This document shows positions 39,225-48,859 of a DNA stretch of 64,000 bases, one piece after another. This DNA is from JAJYVT01 sp027339205 (GTDB lineage: Bacteria > Actinomycetota > Acidimicrobiia > Acidimicrobiales > RAAP-2). Both the position numbers and the translations under genes were made by a program. Each line of letters starts with the position of its first letter. The first letter of the stretch is position 1. Where the stretch lies: assembly GCA_027339205.1 (NCBI GenBank), contig DAHWOV010000022.1, positions 1-64,000 on the forward strand, written 5' to 3'. The notes below the pieces were generated by a model. The model saw only the letters and a list, made by a program, of their open reading frames with translations. It searched no databases and was not told the DNA's origin.

Positions 39225-41102
39225 ATGAGCGACGAAGACCCGGGGGCCCGCGAGCGGAACGACGGCGGCGGGGACGTCGCCGCAAGCGACGGGGAGACGG
39301 CCGAGATCGAGTGGCAGTTCGACGCGCTCGACCTGCGACCCGTCGAACGCTGGCTCGCAGCCCTGCCGTCACGGTCGTACCCCGGCGTGCCGACCTTGAC
39401 GGTCCTCGCGAAGCCGACCCGCCGGCTCGTCGACCGGTACATGGACACCGCGGACTGGCGCCTCGCGCGGGCGGACTTCGTCCTGCGGACCAGACAGCGC
39501 GGCCGCGCGGTCGAAGTGACCATGAAGGACACCGGCACGGTGGACCAGGCGGGGCTCAGGAGGCGTCTCGAGCTCACCGAGTCCCTTCCTTCCGGGCTTG
39601 GCGCGCTCGGGTCGAGCGGTCCTGTCGGCCGGCGGGTGCGGGCGGTCGCGGGGCGCCGGCCGCTCGTGCAGGTCCTCGAGGTCCGCACGCGCCGCCAGCC
39701 CTTCTCGCTCCGGGCCGATGGCGTCGAAGTCGCAGAGGTTGCGATCGACGACACGACGATCGTCGTGGGGGCGGACCAGGCTCCTGCACGGCTGCGACGC
39801 GTCGAGGTGGAGGTCGCACACGAGTGGGTCGCCGCCATCTTCCCGGTCGTCGATGACCTCCGGGAGTCGGCGGGGCTCAGTCCCGCGGTGCTCTCGAAGT
39901 TCCAAGCGGGACTGCTCGCCGCCGGGGTCTCCGTCCCCGGACCCCCCGAGGTCGGTCCCACCGACGTCAGACCCGACGCCACCCTTGGGGACGTCGCCTA
40001 CGCGGTGATCCGGCTGCAGCTGCGCGAGCTCCTTGCCAACGAGCCCGGGACGCGGCTGGGAGAGGATCCCGAGAGGCTCCACGACATGCGCGTCGCGACT
40101 CGTCGGCTGCGCGCCGCCATGGACCTCTTCTCGAGCGCGCTCCCCTCGCGTGCAGCCGCGATCCGCGAGGAGCTCCGGTGGATCGCCGCGGAGCTCGGCG
40201 CCGTGCGCGACCTCGACGTGCAGCTCGAGGGCATGTCGGAGCTGACCGGCTGGTCCGCCGAATGGATCGGGTCAGGGCACGGGACCGCGCTCGCCCACCT
40301 GCGGGCGCTCCTCGAAGCCGAGCGTGACGAGGCGCGCGGGAGGCTTCTCGACGCGCTGGAGTCCACTCGTTGGGAGCGGCTCACGTCGGCGCTGGTCGCC
40401 TTTGCACGCCAGGGCCCGAGCAGACGCGTCCCCGGCGCCCGCGTCCCGGCGGCCGTCGCGGTCGCTCCACTCCTCGAGTCCGGACATCGGGCCATGCTGG
40501 CGGCGGCGAAGCGGGCGCGGCGCTCGCGGACGGCCCAGGACTTCCACCGCGTGCGGATCCGCGGGAAGCGGCTCCGCTACTCGCTCGAGTTCACCACGCC
40601 GCTGTACGGCGCGCCCGCGTCGCGTTTCGCCAAGAAGCTCGCCGAGCTCCAAGGCCTTCTTGGCACCGTGCAGGACGCGGAGGTCGCGGCCGTTCGCCTC
40701 TTCTCCCTCGTGACCCGGGTCCCGCCGCCCGGGACGACGCTCCCTCCGGCGACCGTGTTCGTCATGGGTGGGCTCGCCGAGCGGTACCGCCAGGAGTCCG
40801 CTCGGCTGCGCGCGACGCTGCCGAAGCATTTGAGAGTGTTGCACGCCGACGCGTGGCAGCAGCTCCGGGCCGTTGTGCGCGACGCTGCCCGCGACGCCGC
40901 GGCCGCGGCTGTCGGGTCGGCGGCTGTCGGGTCGGACCCTGTCGGGTCGGCCCCTGTCGGGTCGGCCCCTGCTGCGCTCGACGTGGGCCCAGCGGTGCAC
41001 GACACGACGAAGCGCACGGTGACGTCGGACGACGGCAACGCCACCGGGCTCGGGGCGGTCGCGACGCCGGACCCCTCAGGGCTCGCGCGCTCAGATCCCT
41101 GA
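39225..41102 (+). CDS. CYTH-CHAD domain protein
   Basis: 625 aa. The N-terminal CYTH (triphosphate tunnel) domain covers residues ~25-235, with paired basic/acidic strands (RRLVDRYMDTADWRLARADF, VLRTRQRGRAVEVTMKD). The starting ExExK is reduced to EIEWQF. The CHAD domain (~250-550) has the His/Arg-rich helices DPERLHDMRVATRRLRAAM and FHRVRIRGKRLRYSLEF, which bind polyphosphate. Likely role: polyphosphate-linked phosphohydrolase or granule targeting. The C-terminus includes a 15-bp repeat encoding (A/D)xVGS four times. Confidence 0.9.
   Translation: MSDEDPGARERNDGGGDVAASDGETAEIEWQFDALDLRPVERWLAALPSRSYPGVPTLTVLAKPTRRLVDRYMDTADWRLARADFVLRTRQRGRAVEVTMKDTGTVDQAGLRRRLELTESLPSGLGALGSSGPVGRRVRAVAGRRPLVQVLEVRTRRQPFSLRADGVEVAEVAIDDTTIVVGADQAPARLRRVEVEVAHEWVAAIFPVVDDLRESAGLSPAVLSKFQAGLLAAGVSVPGPPEVGPTDVRPDATLGDVAYAVIRLQLRELLANEPGTRLGEDPERLHDMRVATRRLRAAMDLFSSALPSRAAAIREELRWIAAELGAVRDLDVQLEGMSELTGWSAEWIGSGHGTALAHLRALLEAERDEARGRLLDALESTRWERLTSALVAFARQGPSRRVPGARVPAAVAVAPLLESGHRAMLAAAKRARRSRTAQDFHRVRIRGKRLRYSLEFTTPLYGAPASRFAKKLAELQGLLGTVQDAEVAAVRLFSLVTRVPPPGTTLPPATVFVMGGLAERYRQESARLRATLPKHLRVLHADAWQQLRAVVRDAARDAAAAAVGSAAVGSDPVGSAPVGSAPAALDVGPAVHDTTKRTVTSDDGNATGLGAVATPDPSGLARSDP
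40909..40975. repeat. 15-bp in-frame repeat in the CHAD-gene 3' end
   Basis: About four and a half copies of a unit containing CTGTCGGGTCGG, encoding AAVGS/DPVGS/APVGS. Confidence 0.9.
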
Positions 41103-41837
41103 CGTCATCGAGCCAAATAGGCCCCTGACGCACGACGCACCCGCGCGGAGGGACCTCGAGGAGGCCGGCCGGCGCCTTGGAGCCTTCGTGTCGGGCTTGC
41201 GGTTCGCCGGGATGACGAGCCGCCGGGCCCGGTCCGGCACCAGAGAGGGAACGGAGGAGATCCCGGAGTCCGGGCCCGGCAGACCGGCGGCTCACCACTT
41301 CCTCGGGCGCCCGACCCGCGACGTGGGCGACGCGGCCACGATCCCGAAGAGATGCCGGCGGCTGAGGAGCCTGAGACCGGCGAGCGGCGAGCGGCGAGCG
41401 TGGAGCGGCGAGCGGCGAGCGTGGAAGTTGTCGCGACGAGCGAGTGTCGCTCGAGGGTCGGGTGCATCCGGATGCCGGACACCGAGACCCTGTACGACGT
41501 GACCGTCTCCGACGCCGTCATGACGAGAGACGTGCCTGCGCCACCGTCTCACCACACCGGAGACCGAGGTCGGCGGCTTCCGTTCCCCCGATCCGTCCTT
41601 GCTCCATGGCGGTTCCTCCGTGTCGGCCACCGGGATCGCGCCCGTCGCTCCTCCGTGCCCGTTCGGCTATGAGGCTATGAATGGAACGCCGCTTCGGTGC
41701 GGACCTTTCGGTCACGCGCGAGAACTCGAAGCGGCTTTGCAGCGGATCGCCATGTTTCGCCCGGCTGGGAACGGGGGTACTCGCGAGATCCGGCAGGGTG
41801 GCGTGACCACCGTACCGGAGGAGAAGAGGGGGAGCCC
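41103..41837. other. Gene-poor interval
   Basis: 735 nt without a supportable gene on either strand. It contains a 21-bp tandem repeat of GAGCGGC units (about 41386-41430), and just upstream of the sigma gene TATGAG/TATGAA sequences (41671-41684) that could hold its promoter. Its open frames lack ribosome sites, TANNNT hexamers and recognisable products. Confidence 0.5.
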
Positions 41838-43175
41838 GTGGCAACGCTCGACGGCGCTGTCGACCTGGCCCGCGACCGCGAGCTCGTGCAGCGGTGCCAG
41901 ATGGGCGACGAGAGCTCCTTCACGGAGCTCTACGATCGCTATCACCGCCGACTCCACCGGTTCTGCCTGCGCCGGCTGCACTCGCACGACGACGCCGAGG
42001 AGGCAGTGCAGGAAGCCTTCGCGCGGGCCTGGCGTGCCCTGCCGAAGTTCGGCGGAGACCGGCGCTTCTACCCGTGGCTGACGGTGATCGCCGGGAACGT
42101 CTGCACCGACATGCTCCGGCGCAGTAACCGGATCGTGCCGATGCACGAGATGCCGCGGCGGGCCGTCGAGATCGACGGGGGGGAGGACATCGACGCACAC
42201 CTGCTCCGGCAGGTCGACCTCGCGATGGCGACGGAGGCTTTCAGCCATCTTTCGGACCGCCACCAGCGAGTGCTCCGGCTCCGTGAGAGCACAGAGTGGT
42301 CGGCGCAGCGCATCGCGGAGTCCGAAGGAGTCGCGGTGCCCGCTGTGGACACGCTTCTGTGGCGGGCGCGCCAGGCGTTCAAGCGCGAGTTCACCATGCT
42401 CTCGGAGGCCGGCGGTCTCGCGGGGTTGGTCGGCATCGGCGTCGCGGCGCTGCGCCGGGGATTGGCGAGAAGCTGGCTCCGCGTCGCCTCCCACGCACCT
42501 GGCCCCCTCCGGGGGCCTGGGGCCCTCGCGGCGACGGTCGCGCTCACCGGAGCGGCGATCGCCGGAGGCGGCGTCGCCCTCGTGGGGGTTGGTCCTGCTC
42601 CTCGTCACGCGTCGATCGTGTCCACGCCGTCGACCTCCTCTGTCAAGACCTCCTCTGCCAAGACGTCGTCTGCAGAGATCTCTTTTGTAGAGACCTCTTC
42701 TGCCAGCGGCCTCCTCCGCGCTGCGACCGGCACGTCCACGCACCGCAGGCCGGTCGCCGGCGCGCCGGCGAAGGGTGCTGAGGGCTTCAACGGCGGGAGG
42801 GGCAGCCAGAAGTCGAAGCGAGCACGCCGAAGCGGCGGCGCGGCGTCGGCGCCTGCAGGCGTGCTGGGCAGCGCGGGATCCGGAAGGTCGGCCGCATCCG
42901 CCGTGGCAGGCGCAGGGCTCGGACAGATCGTCTCGGCGGTCGGCGGGCACGCAGGCTCGATCGGGGGCGGCACCTCCTCGACCTCCACGCTGGTCGGGAC
43001 CGCGAGCACAGCGGCGAGCCGCACGGTCAGGACCGCGAGCACCACATCGACGGGCACGGTGACGACATCGGTGCAGGTACTCACCACATCGACGAGCAGC
43101 CTCGGCACCGCGACCACGAGCACCTCTGCGACAACGGGATCCTCAGGCGCAGGCTCCCTCCCCGGCGGCCTCTAG
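41838..43175 (+). CDS. ECF sigma factor fused to a membrane anchor and Ser/Thr-rich tail
   Basis: 445 aa. Sigma region 2 is at about residues 15-85 (FTELYDRYHRRLHRFCLRRL, DDAEEAVQEAFARAWRAL) and region 4 at about 132-190 (LSDRHQRVLRLRESTEWSAQ; HTH QRIAESEGVAVPAVDTLLWR). A single hydrophobic span lies at about 231-253 (TVALTGAAIAGGGVALVGVG), then ~190 residues of Ser/Thr/Ala/Gly-rich sequence, presumably outside the cell. It includes five 15-bp repeats (TSSVK, TSSAK, TSSAE...) at 42640-42714. GTG 41838 has GAGG/GGGGGAG upstream. No separate anti-sigma gene is adjacent, so membrane tethering may itself control the factor. Confidence 0.85.
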   Translation: MATLDGAVDLARDRELVQRCQMGDESSFTELYDRYHRRLHRFCLRRLHSHDDAEEAVQEAFARAWRALPKFGGDRRFYPWLTVIAGNVCTDMLRRSNRIVPMHEMPRRAVEIDGGEDIDAHLLRQVDLAMATEAFSHLSDRHQRVLRLRESTEWSAQRIAESEGVAVPAVDTLLWRARQAFKREFTMLSEAGGLAGLVGIGVAALRRGLARSWLRVASHAPGPLRGPGALAATVALTGAAIAGGGVALVGVGPAPRHASIVSTPSTSSVKTSSAKTSSAEISFVETSSASGLLRAATGTSTHRRPVAGAPAKGAEGFNGGRGSQKSKRARRSGGAASAPAGVLGSAGSGRSAASAVAGAGLGQIVSAVGGHAGSIGGGTSSTSTLVGTASTAASRTVRTASTTSTGTVTTSVQVLTTSTSSLGTATTSTSATTGSSGAGSLPGGL

Positions 43176-43196
43176 GCTAGGTCGATCGTCTCGCCG

Positions 43197-46100
43197 TCAG
43201 CCGGCCGGTCGTTCCTCGAGGAGGACGCCGTCGCGGTAGAGCAGCTGGCGGCGACGGGTTGCTGGGACCCGGGGTCCGGGCAGCACCAGACCGGTCAGGT
43301 TCAGCGGATCGGACGCGGCAAGCCTGAACGAGGCGGTGCTGCGACCGCCGCGGGCCTTGGAGAGCAGCTCCGCGGCTTCTGGGAGTGCGTACTGCTCCCC
43401 GGAGAGGCCCGCGACGAAGCGGCCGCCCAGGCAGAGGCCCCTTGCCTCGAGGCGACGCAGCGCCCGGAGCACCTCGCGCCAGGGCAGGCGATAGGACTCG
43501 CGGGACCACAGCTCCCATGCGACCACGCCCCAGCGCAGGAGAAGCTGTCCGGCGACCGTCTCGGCGAGCTCGTCGACACGGACCGGGTCGGTGCCGGCGG
43601 GGCCGGCGACCGGGCCGGCGGGGCCGGCGACCGAGGTGACGTGGCCGGCGCCCAGGGTGCCGTCCTCGGCCAGTCGAGCGATTTCGGGATCTTGGGGCAA
43701 CAACGACCAACGCCCCTCACCCACGCCCGACCCCACGGGCGCGCGCCGGCGAGCGAGCCCGAGCCGGTTCGCTGGACGGCTGCGCTGGCGCGCGCGCCAG
43801 CGCTGGCGCGCCGACAGGAGCGTCCGTACCGCCGAGAAGGCGTCCGCCGTCACGAGCCCGCGCGCGACCAGGTCCCAGAGCCCCTCGTCGACCTCGGCAG
43901 GGAGCCGCCGTGCCGCAGAGGCAAGCTCGGACCTGAAGCACGCCCCGCGGCGCTGGAGCACCTCGAAGACGTCCGCCGCCGGTCCCGTCACCGGCACCGA
44001 CGGCTCGTCACCGGTCCGTGCCGCTGCAAGCTGCCAGACGAGGTCCTCGCGCACCACGATCGCGAGCGGCGTCGCCGGCGAGGGGACGGCCGAACCCCGC
44101 CTGCCCTCCGCACTGGGGAGTCCATGACCGCCGGGAGCGGCATCGGCCGGGGTCCGTGGGGCGGCCGGGGCCTGTGCGGCGGCCGGGGTCCGTGCATCGG
44201 CCGGGATCGGCTCGGCCCGCGGGGTGAGCCGGCCCCACGCGACCTCCCCGGCGAGGCAGAGCTCGTCGAGCCACCGCGGGTCGTAGCCCTCGACGCGGGC
44301 GGGAAGGATCTCGCCCTCCCAGTCCCCCGCCGGCGCCTCGATCCCCTGAAGCTGGTCGAGGACCGCCAGCAGACCTGCTCGCCCCTCGAGGCGGGTACCG
44401 GGCGCCGCGTGCTGCCAGCGCGTGAGGGCCTCCAGGAAGTCGCCGATGCTGGCCGCCTGCACCGCGCGGCGGCGGTGCCCGCGGCTCGCTCGGTAGAGGC
44501 GGGCGAGCAGGTGCCGCGCGCACCATCTGCCGTCCGGCAGCTGCAATGCCGCGCCCGACCCCTCGAGCCGGGCCAGCGCCGTGCGCGCCCTGGCCTCGCT
44601 CATCGGTGCGCCGCACGGTGCACCTGCCGGAAGCCGGGCGGGGGCGACCAGCTGCGCGACGGTGACTGGGCCAGCGACGTCGAGATGGCCCCGCAGGCAC
44701 TCGGCGGCCGCCTCGTCGTCATCCGCGATCCCGGTGGCCGGCCGACGCCGCTCCGTCGCGACCCAGTCTCCCTCGACAGCGCTTGCGCGGCCGCTCGCCT
44801 CCAGCTGCACGTACCACGCGCGCCACTCCTCGACCGGCCTGCACCGCACCAGCGAGAGGAGGAGGTCGTGGAGCTCGTCCGCGTCCCGCGGCCGGGGCCG
44901 GACCTGGTCGAGGACCGCGGAGACGGCCTCCTCGTCGAAGGGCGCGAGCTCGCCGGCGGGGACGGGCACTCCCGTCTCGCCGGTGCCGAGCCCACGGCGC
45001 AGCGGCACGGCGCGAGTGCGACGTTCCTCGAGCGGCGCGCCGTCGAGGAACGTGTAGGGACGTCCGGTGAGGATCCCGTGCGCGAGGACCGAGGGTTCCG
45101 CCGACTCGACGAGGGCGACCTCGACGGTGCCGGCCTCGAGCGCGCGGAGGAGCTCGACCAGGCCGTCGGCGTCGAGCACCTCGCTCAGGCAGTCGGCGAC
45201 CGTCTGGCGGACCAGGACGTGGTCGGGGACGGAGATCGGGCCTGGCGCGGTGTTCTCCTGGCACGCGGCGAGCGCCGGCCACGTCGCGGCGAGGAGGTCG
45301 TCGGCCTCCATGCGCTGGAGGTGGATCGGTCTCCGCTGGCCACCGCGGGCCCGTGGGACCACCAGCGAGCGGTTGAGGTTCCAACGCCAGCGCACCTGGA
45401 GCATGGGGTGAAGGAGGACCGCCTGGACGAGCACCGACTCGGCCGTCCTGCTCGAGACCATCGAGGGGACGTCGGCGAGCGGGAAGCTGTGCTGGGGGCC
45501 GAGCGACAGGACGACCGTGTCGTCGTCGGCCGCGGCCTGCAGCTCGAAGTCGAACGTGACGCAGAAGCGCTTCCGAAGTGCGAGGCCAAGCGCGCGGTTG
45601 ACGCGTCCGCCGAACGGCGAGTGGACCACCAGCTGCATCCCCTCTGCGTCGTCGAAGAAGCGCTCGACGACGAGCCGTCGGTGCGTGGGCAGCGTCCCGA
45701 GCGCGCTCCGTCCGGCCTCGAGGTAGCTCACGACCTGGTCCGCGACCGCGTCGGACACGCCCGCGGCCTCGATCACCGCATGCCGGGCCCCGGTCCCGTC
45801 GCCACGGGCGAGGAGGACGTCGACCATCTCGCGCAGACGGCCCACCTCCTCGGAGAGCTCCGCCGTGCGGGCCGGAGCCTCGCCGAGCCAGAACGGGACC
45901 GTCGGGGCGGCGTCACCCGCGTCCGCGACGCGCACGGTGCCCACCTCGACCTGGCGGACGCGCCAGGAGTGCGTGCCGAGCAGGAAGACGTCGCCGATGT
46001 TGGCTTCGACGGCGAAGTCCTCGTGGACCGAGCCGACCGTGACTCCCTCGGGATCGAGGACGACGCGGTAGTCGCCGGTCTCGGGGATCGCGCCGCCCGC

Positions 46101-47813
46101 GGTGAGCGCAGTCAGCCGAGCGGACCGGCGCGGGCGGAGACGCCCGTGGACCGCGTCGTGGTGCAGGTACGCCCCCCGCCTCCCCCGTCCGGTGACGACT
46201 CCCCAGCTCACGAGCTCGACGACCCGATCGAATGTCGCCCGGTCCAACGCTGCGTACGGCGCGGCGGCACGCACCATCTCGAACAGCTCGTCCACGTCGC
46301 ACTCGCCCGCGGCCGCCACCTCGGCGACCACCTGCTGGGCCAGCACGTCGAGCGGGGCCAGGGGCGGGACGAGCGCGTCGAGACGGCCGGCACGCACCGC
46401 GGCCAGGAGCGCGGTGCACTCGACCAGCTCGTCGCGGGTGAGCGGATAGAGGCGGCCTGCCGGGGTGCCCTCCACGCGGTGGTTGGCGCGCCCGACGCGC
46501 TGGAGGAAGGTGCCGATCGCCCGTGGCGAGCCGATCTGGCAGACGAGCTCGACGGGACCGACGTCGATCCCGAGCTCGAGGGAGGCCGTGGCCACCAGCG
46601 CGCGGAGCTGCCCCGCTCGCAGGCGCGCCTCGACCAGCCGCCGGCGCGCCGCGGAGAGGCTGCCATGGTGCGCGGCCACCTGGAGCCCTTCGCCTGCGAC
46701 CGTGGACCACCCCTCGGGCCCGCCCGCCCCGGCACCCCCAGCACCCCCGGCACCCTCAGCACCCCCGGCGTCCTCAGCACCCCCGGCACCCCCGGCACCC
46801 CCGGCACCCCCGGCACCATCGACGCCCAAGTCGCCCCCGTCGCCCCCGTCCCACTCGGCGCCCCCGGCGGCGAGGCGCTCGGAGAGCTGGTGCGCGACTC
46901 GCTCGGCCATCTTGCGGGTGTTGACGAAGACGAGCGTGGTGCGATGCGCGCGGACGTGCGCCGCGATCGAGTCGAGCACGTCGTCGAACTGCTGGTGGCT
47001 CGCAACGGCCTCGAGCTCGGAGGCGGGGAGCGCGATGGCGACGTCCAGGTCGCGCGCGTGCCCGCAGTCGACGATCTCCGGCAGGGGACCGGCGGCGCCG
47101 GACAGGAGCCGCGCGACCGTCTCGAGCGGACGCTGCGTCGCCGAGAGACCGATGCGCTGCAGCCGTTGGCCGCACCCCTCACGCTCGACGAGGCGGCGCA
47201 GCCGCTCGAGGCTGAGGGCGAGGTGCGCCCCACGCTTGTCGCGGGCGAGCGTGTGGACCTCGTCGACGATCACCGTCCGCACGCCGCCCAGCACCTGACG
47301 GGAGGACGCGGCGGTGAGCAGCAGGTACAGCGACTCGGGCGTCGTGACGAGCAGATCGGGCGGCGTGCGGCGGAGCTTCGAGCGCTCGGCTGCAGGGGTG
47401 TCGCCGGTCCGCACGGCGACCGTCAGCTGAGGGAGGTCGATGCCGAGCTCGGCTGCGGCCGCTCTCGTCCCCTCGAGGGGGAGCTGCAGGTTCTCGTGGA
47501 CGTCCGCCGCCAGGGCCCGGAGCGGCGAGACGTAGACGACCTCGGGGCCGGGGTGCCCGGACCCCGCGAGCGGCGTGCCCCCCAGGCGCCTTCGGTAGGC
47601 CGCGTCGATCGCGACCATGAACCCGGTCAGCGTCTTGCCGGTGCCGGTGGGCGAGGCGACGAGGACGTCGGCCCCCGACCGGATGAGCGGCCACGCCGCT
47701 GCCTGGGGCTCGGTCGGTCCGAGGGGGAAGCGCCTCAGGAACCAGCCCGCCAACGCGGGATGGAAGGCGTCCACCACCGGTGTCGGGTCAGGAGTGCGGA
47801 GGGGGGCGGTCAT
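43197..47813 (-). CDS. lhr: Lhr family ATP-dependent helicase, full length
   Basis: 1538 aa, the long Lhr form with helicase core plus C-terminal extension. Motif I is ASPTGTGKTLTGF (~residue 50), motif Ia VYVSPLRALAADV, the Walker B box VDEVHTLARDKRGAHL, motif III GLSATQRPLETVA, motif VI QRVGRANHRVEG. The Lhr-core and winged-helix regions follow (VNRALGLALRKRFCVTFDFE). It acts in DNA repair as a 3'-5' helicase; in mycobacteria it is DNA-damage induced. An Ala/Gly-rich repeat (about residues 318-362) is inserted between the RecA-like domains, and Pro/Ala-rich inserts occur near 44130-44215 and 43615. It is coupled to the patatin gene by ATGA. Confidence 0.94.
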   Translation of the reverse strand: MTAPLRTPDPTPVVDAFHPALAGWFLRRFPLGPTEPQAAAWPLIRSGADVLVASPTGTGKTLTGFMVAIDAAYRRRLGGTPLAGSGHPGPEVVYVSPLRALAADVHENLQLPLEGTRAAAAELGIDLPQLTVAVRTGDTPAAERSKLRRTPPDLLVTTPESLYLLLTAASSRQVLGGVRTVIVDEVHTLARDKRGAHLALSLERLRRLVEREGCGQRLQRIGLSATQRPLETVARLLSGAAGPLPEIVDCGHARDLDVAIALPASELEAVASHQQFDDVLDSIAAHVRAHRTTLVFVNTRKMAERVAHQLSERLAAGGAEWDGGDGGDLGVDGAGGAGGAGGAGGAEDAGGAEGAGGAGGAGAGGPEGWSTVAGEGLQVAAHHGSLSAARRRLVEARLRAGQLRALVATASLELGIDVGPVELVCQIGSPRAIGTFLQRVGRANHRVEGTPAGRLYPLTRDELVECTALLAAVRAGRLDALVPPLAPLDVLAQQVVAEVAAAGECDVDELFEMVRAAAPYAALDRATFDRVVELVSWGVVTGRGRRGAYLHHDAVHGRLRPRRSARLTALTAGGAIPETGDYRVVLDPEGVTVGSVHEDFAVEANIGDVFLLGTHSWRVRQVEVGTVRVADAGDAAPTVPFWLGEAPARTAELSEEVGRLREMVDVLLARGDGTGARHAVIEAAGVSDAVADQVVSYLEAGRSALGTLPTHRRLVVERFFDDAEGMQLVVHSPFGGRVNRALGLALRKRFCVTFDFELQAAADDDTVVLSLGPQHSFPLADVPSMVSSRTAESVLVQAVLLHPMLQVRWRWNLNRSLVVPRARGGQRRPIHLQRMEADDLLAATWPALAACQENTAPGPISVPDHVLVRQTVADCLSEVLDADGLVELLRALEAGTVEVALVESAEPSVLAHGILTGRPYTFLDGAPLEERRTRAVPLRRGLGTGETGVPVPAGELAPFDEEAVSAVLDQVRPRPRDADELHDLLLSLVRCRPVEEWRAWYVQLEASGRASAVEGDWVATERRRPATGIADDDEAAAECLRGHLDVAGPVTVAQLVAPARLPAGAPCGAPMSEARARTALARLEGSGAALQLPDGRWCARHLLARLYRASRGHRRRAVQAASIGDFLEALTRWQHAAPGTRLEGRAGLLAVLDQLQGIEAPAGDWEGEILPARVEGYDPRWLDELCLAGEVAWGRLTPRAEPIPADARTPAAAQAPAAPRTPADAAPGGHGLPSAEGRRGSAVPSPATPLAIVVREDLVWQLAAARTGDEPSVPVTGPAADVFEVLQRRGACFRSELASAARRLPAEVDEGLWDLVARGLVTADAFSAVRTLLSARQRWRARQRSRPANRLGLARRRAPVGSGVGEGRWSLLPQDPEIARLAEDGTLGAGHVTSVAGPAGPVAGPAGTDPVRVDELAETVAGQLLLRWGVVAWELWSRESYRLPWREVLRALRRLEARGLCLGGRFVAGLSGEQYALPEAAELLSKARGGRSTASFRLAASDPLNLTGLVLPGPRVPATRRRQLLYRDGVLLEERPAG
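46735..46830. repeat. 9-bp repeat array inside the lhr helicase core
   Basis: Around ten imperfect copies of GGCACCCCC on the plus strand, encoding Gly-Ala-Gly triplets (GGAGGAGGAGGAEDAGGA) on the minus strand. Confidence 0.9.
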
Positions 47814-48859
47814 GTGCTCGCAATTCCACCAGCCGGGTGTGACCGCCGCTCGCGCGACGGCGTTCGGCGCAGGCGGGGCCGGGCCACCTGGTGGCGCAAC
47901 GGCTCCGCGTGCCCTGTCCCGTCCGGCCGGTCCCGCGCCGCCGCGTCGATGCCGCTGTCGAGGACCGCGGCCACCTCCTCGCGGCCTGCGTCGATGAGCT
48001 CGGCCGTCCCCGAGAAGTCCCGGTAGTCGGACGAGGGATCCCCGCCGCCGCTGAAGACCGTCACCTCGACGCCCTCGGGGACCATCGCGAGCTCGCGGGC
48101 GAAGCGGGCCTGGACCGCGATGAACAAGCCGGTCAGCACCGCCTCGACGGGCCGGCGTGCAGGCCGGGGCCGGTAGTGGAGCGGTCCGCACAGGAGCACG
48201 TACACCCGCGTCGCACCCGCGTCGACGGCCCGGCTGATCGGCACGTTGTCCACGACGCCGCCGTCGATGAGCAGCTCGTCGCCGATCCGGACCGGAGGGA
48301 ACATCGCAGGGATCGCCGCCGACGCGAGGATGGCCTCGACGGCCGGCCCTTCGGAGAGCCAGCGCTCCCGGCCGTCGTGGAGCGAGGTCGCCACGACCTC
48401 GATCTCGACGGCGGCGTCCTCGAGCCGCTCGAAGCGGAGCCCCTCTTCGAGGATGCGGCGGAGCCCCGTGTTGGCATGGACCGCCGGCCGCTGCTGGAAG
48501 AACGTCCACGGGCCTTGCGCCCGGGTCCTGGGGAAGACCCTGTCACCGGAGAGGGAGCGCCAGATGCGTTGGAGGTGCTCCATGCCGGCCGGCGTGGGCT
48601 CTCCCGCGTACGCTGCCGCGTTGACGGCGCCGACCGACGCGCCGTAGACGCAGTCCGCTCGGATCCCACGCGCGACGAGCTCGGTCAGCATCCCCACCTG
48701 GACCGCCCCACGGCTCCCGCCGCCGGCGAGCACGAACGCGGTGCGGGGGGGCCCCGGGTCGCGGGGCCTGAGCCGGCGACGGGCGAACCGGTCCCACCAC
48801 ATCTCGGTCTCACGCCGGGGGCGCCGGGGGGCGCCACCGTCATCGAGCCGGTCGCTCAC
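47810..48859 (-). CDS. Patatin-like phospholipase (RssA/NTE type)
   Basis: 349 aa from GTG 48859, which overlaps the upstream membrane-protein stop as GTGA; ATG 48802 (MWWDRF) is an alternative. The oxyanion loop is VLAGGGSRGAVQVGML, the nucleophile elbow CVYGASVGAVNAAAYAG (GxSxG) and the Asp is in LLIDGGVVDNVPISRAV. It is a Ser-Asp dyad lipase/lysophospholipase, likely membrane-associated. The stop overlaps the lhr ATG. Confidence 0.88.
   Translation of the reverse strand: MSDRLDDGGAPRRPRRETEMWWDRFARRRLRPRDPGPPRTAFVLAGGGSRGAVQVGMLTELVARGIRADCVYGASVGAVNAAAYAGEPTPAGMEHLQRIWRSLSGDRVFPRTRAQGPWTFFQQRPAVHANTGLRRILEEGLRFERLEDAAVEIEVVATSLHDGRERWLSEGPAVEAILASAAIPAMFPPVRIGDELLIDGGVVDNVPISRAVDAGATRVYVLLCGPLHYRPRPARRPVEAVLTGLFIAVQARFARELAMVPEGVEVTVFSGGGDPSSDYRDFSGTAELIDAGREEVAAVLDSGIDAAARDRPDGTGHAEPLRHQVARPRLRRTPSRERRSHPAGGIAST

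Noticed and set aside
43173..43178. TAGGCT at the sigma-factor stop codon, as in the stop/-10 fusions
   Set aside because: No plus-strand gene starts downstream; the next gene (lhr) is convergent.
43641..48026. 1461-codon plus-strand reading frame opposite lhr
   Set aside because: It is an antisense shadow of a clearly recognised helicase; its composition mirrors the complementary strand.
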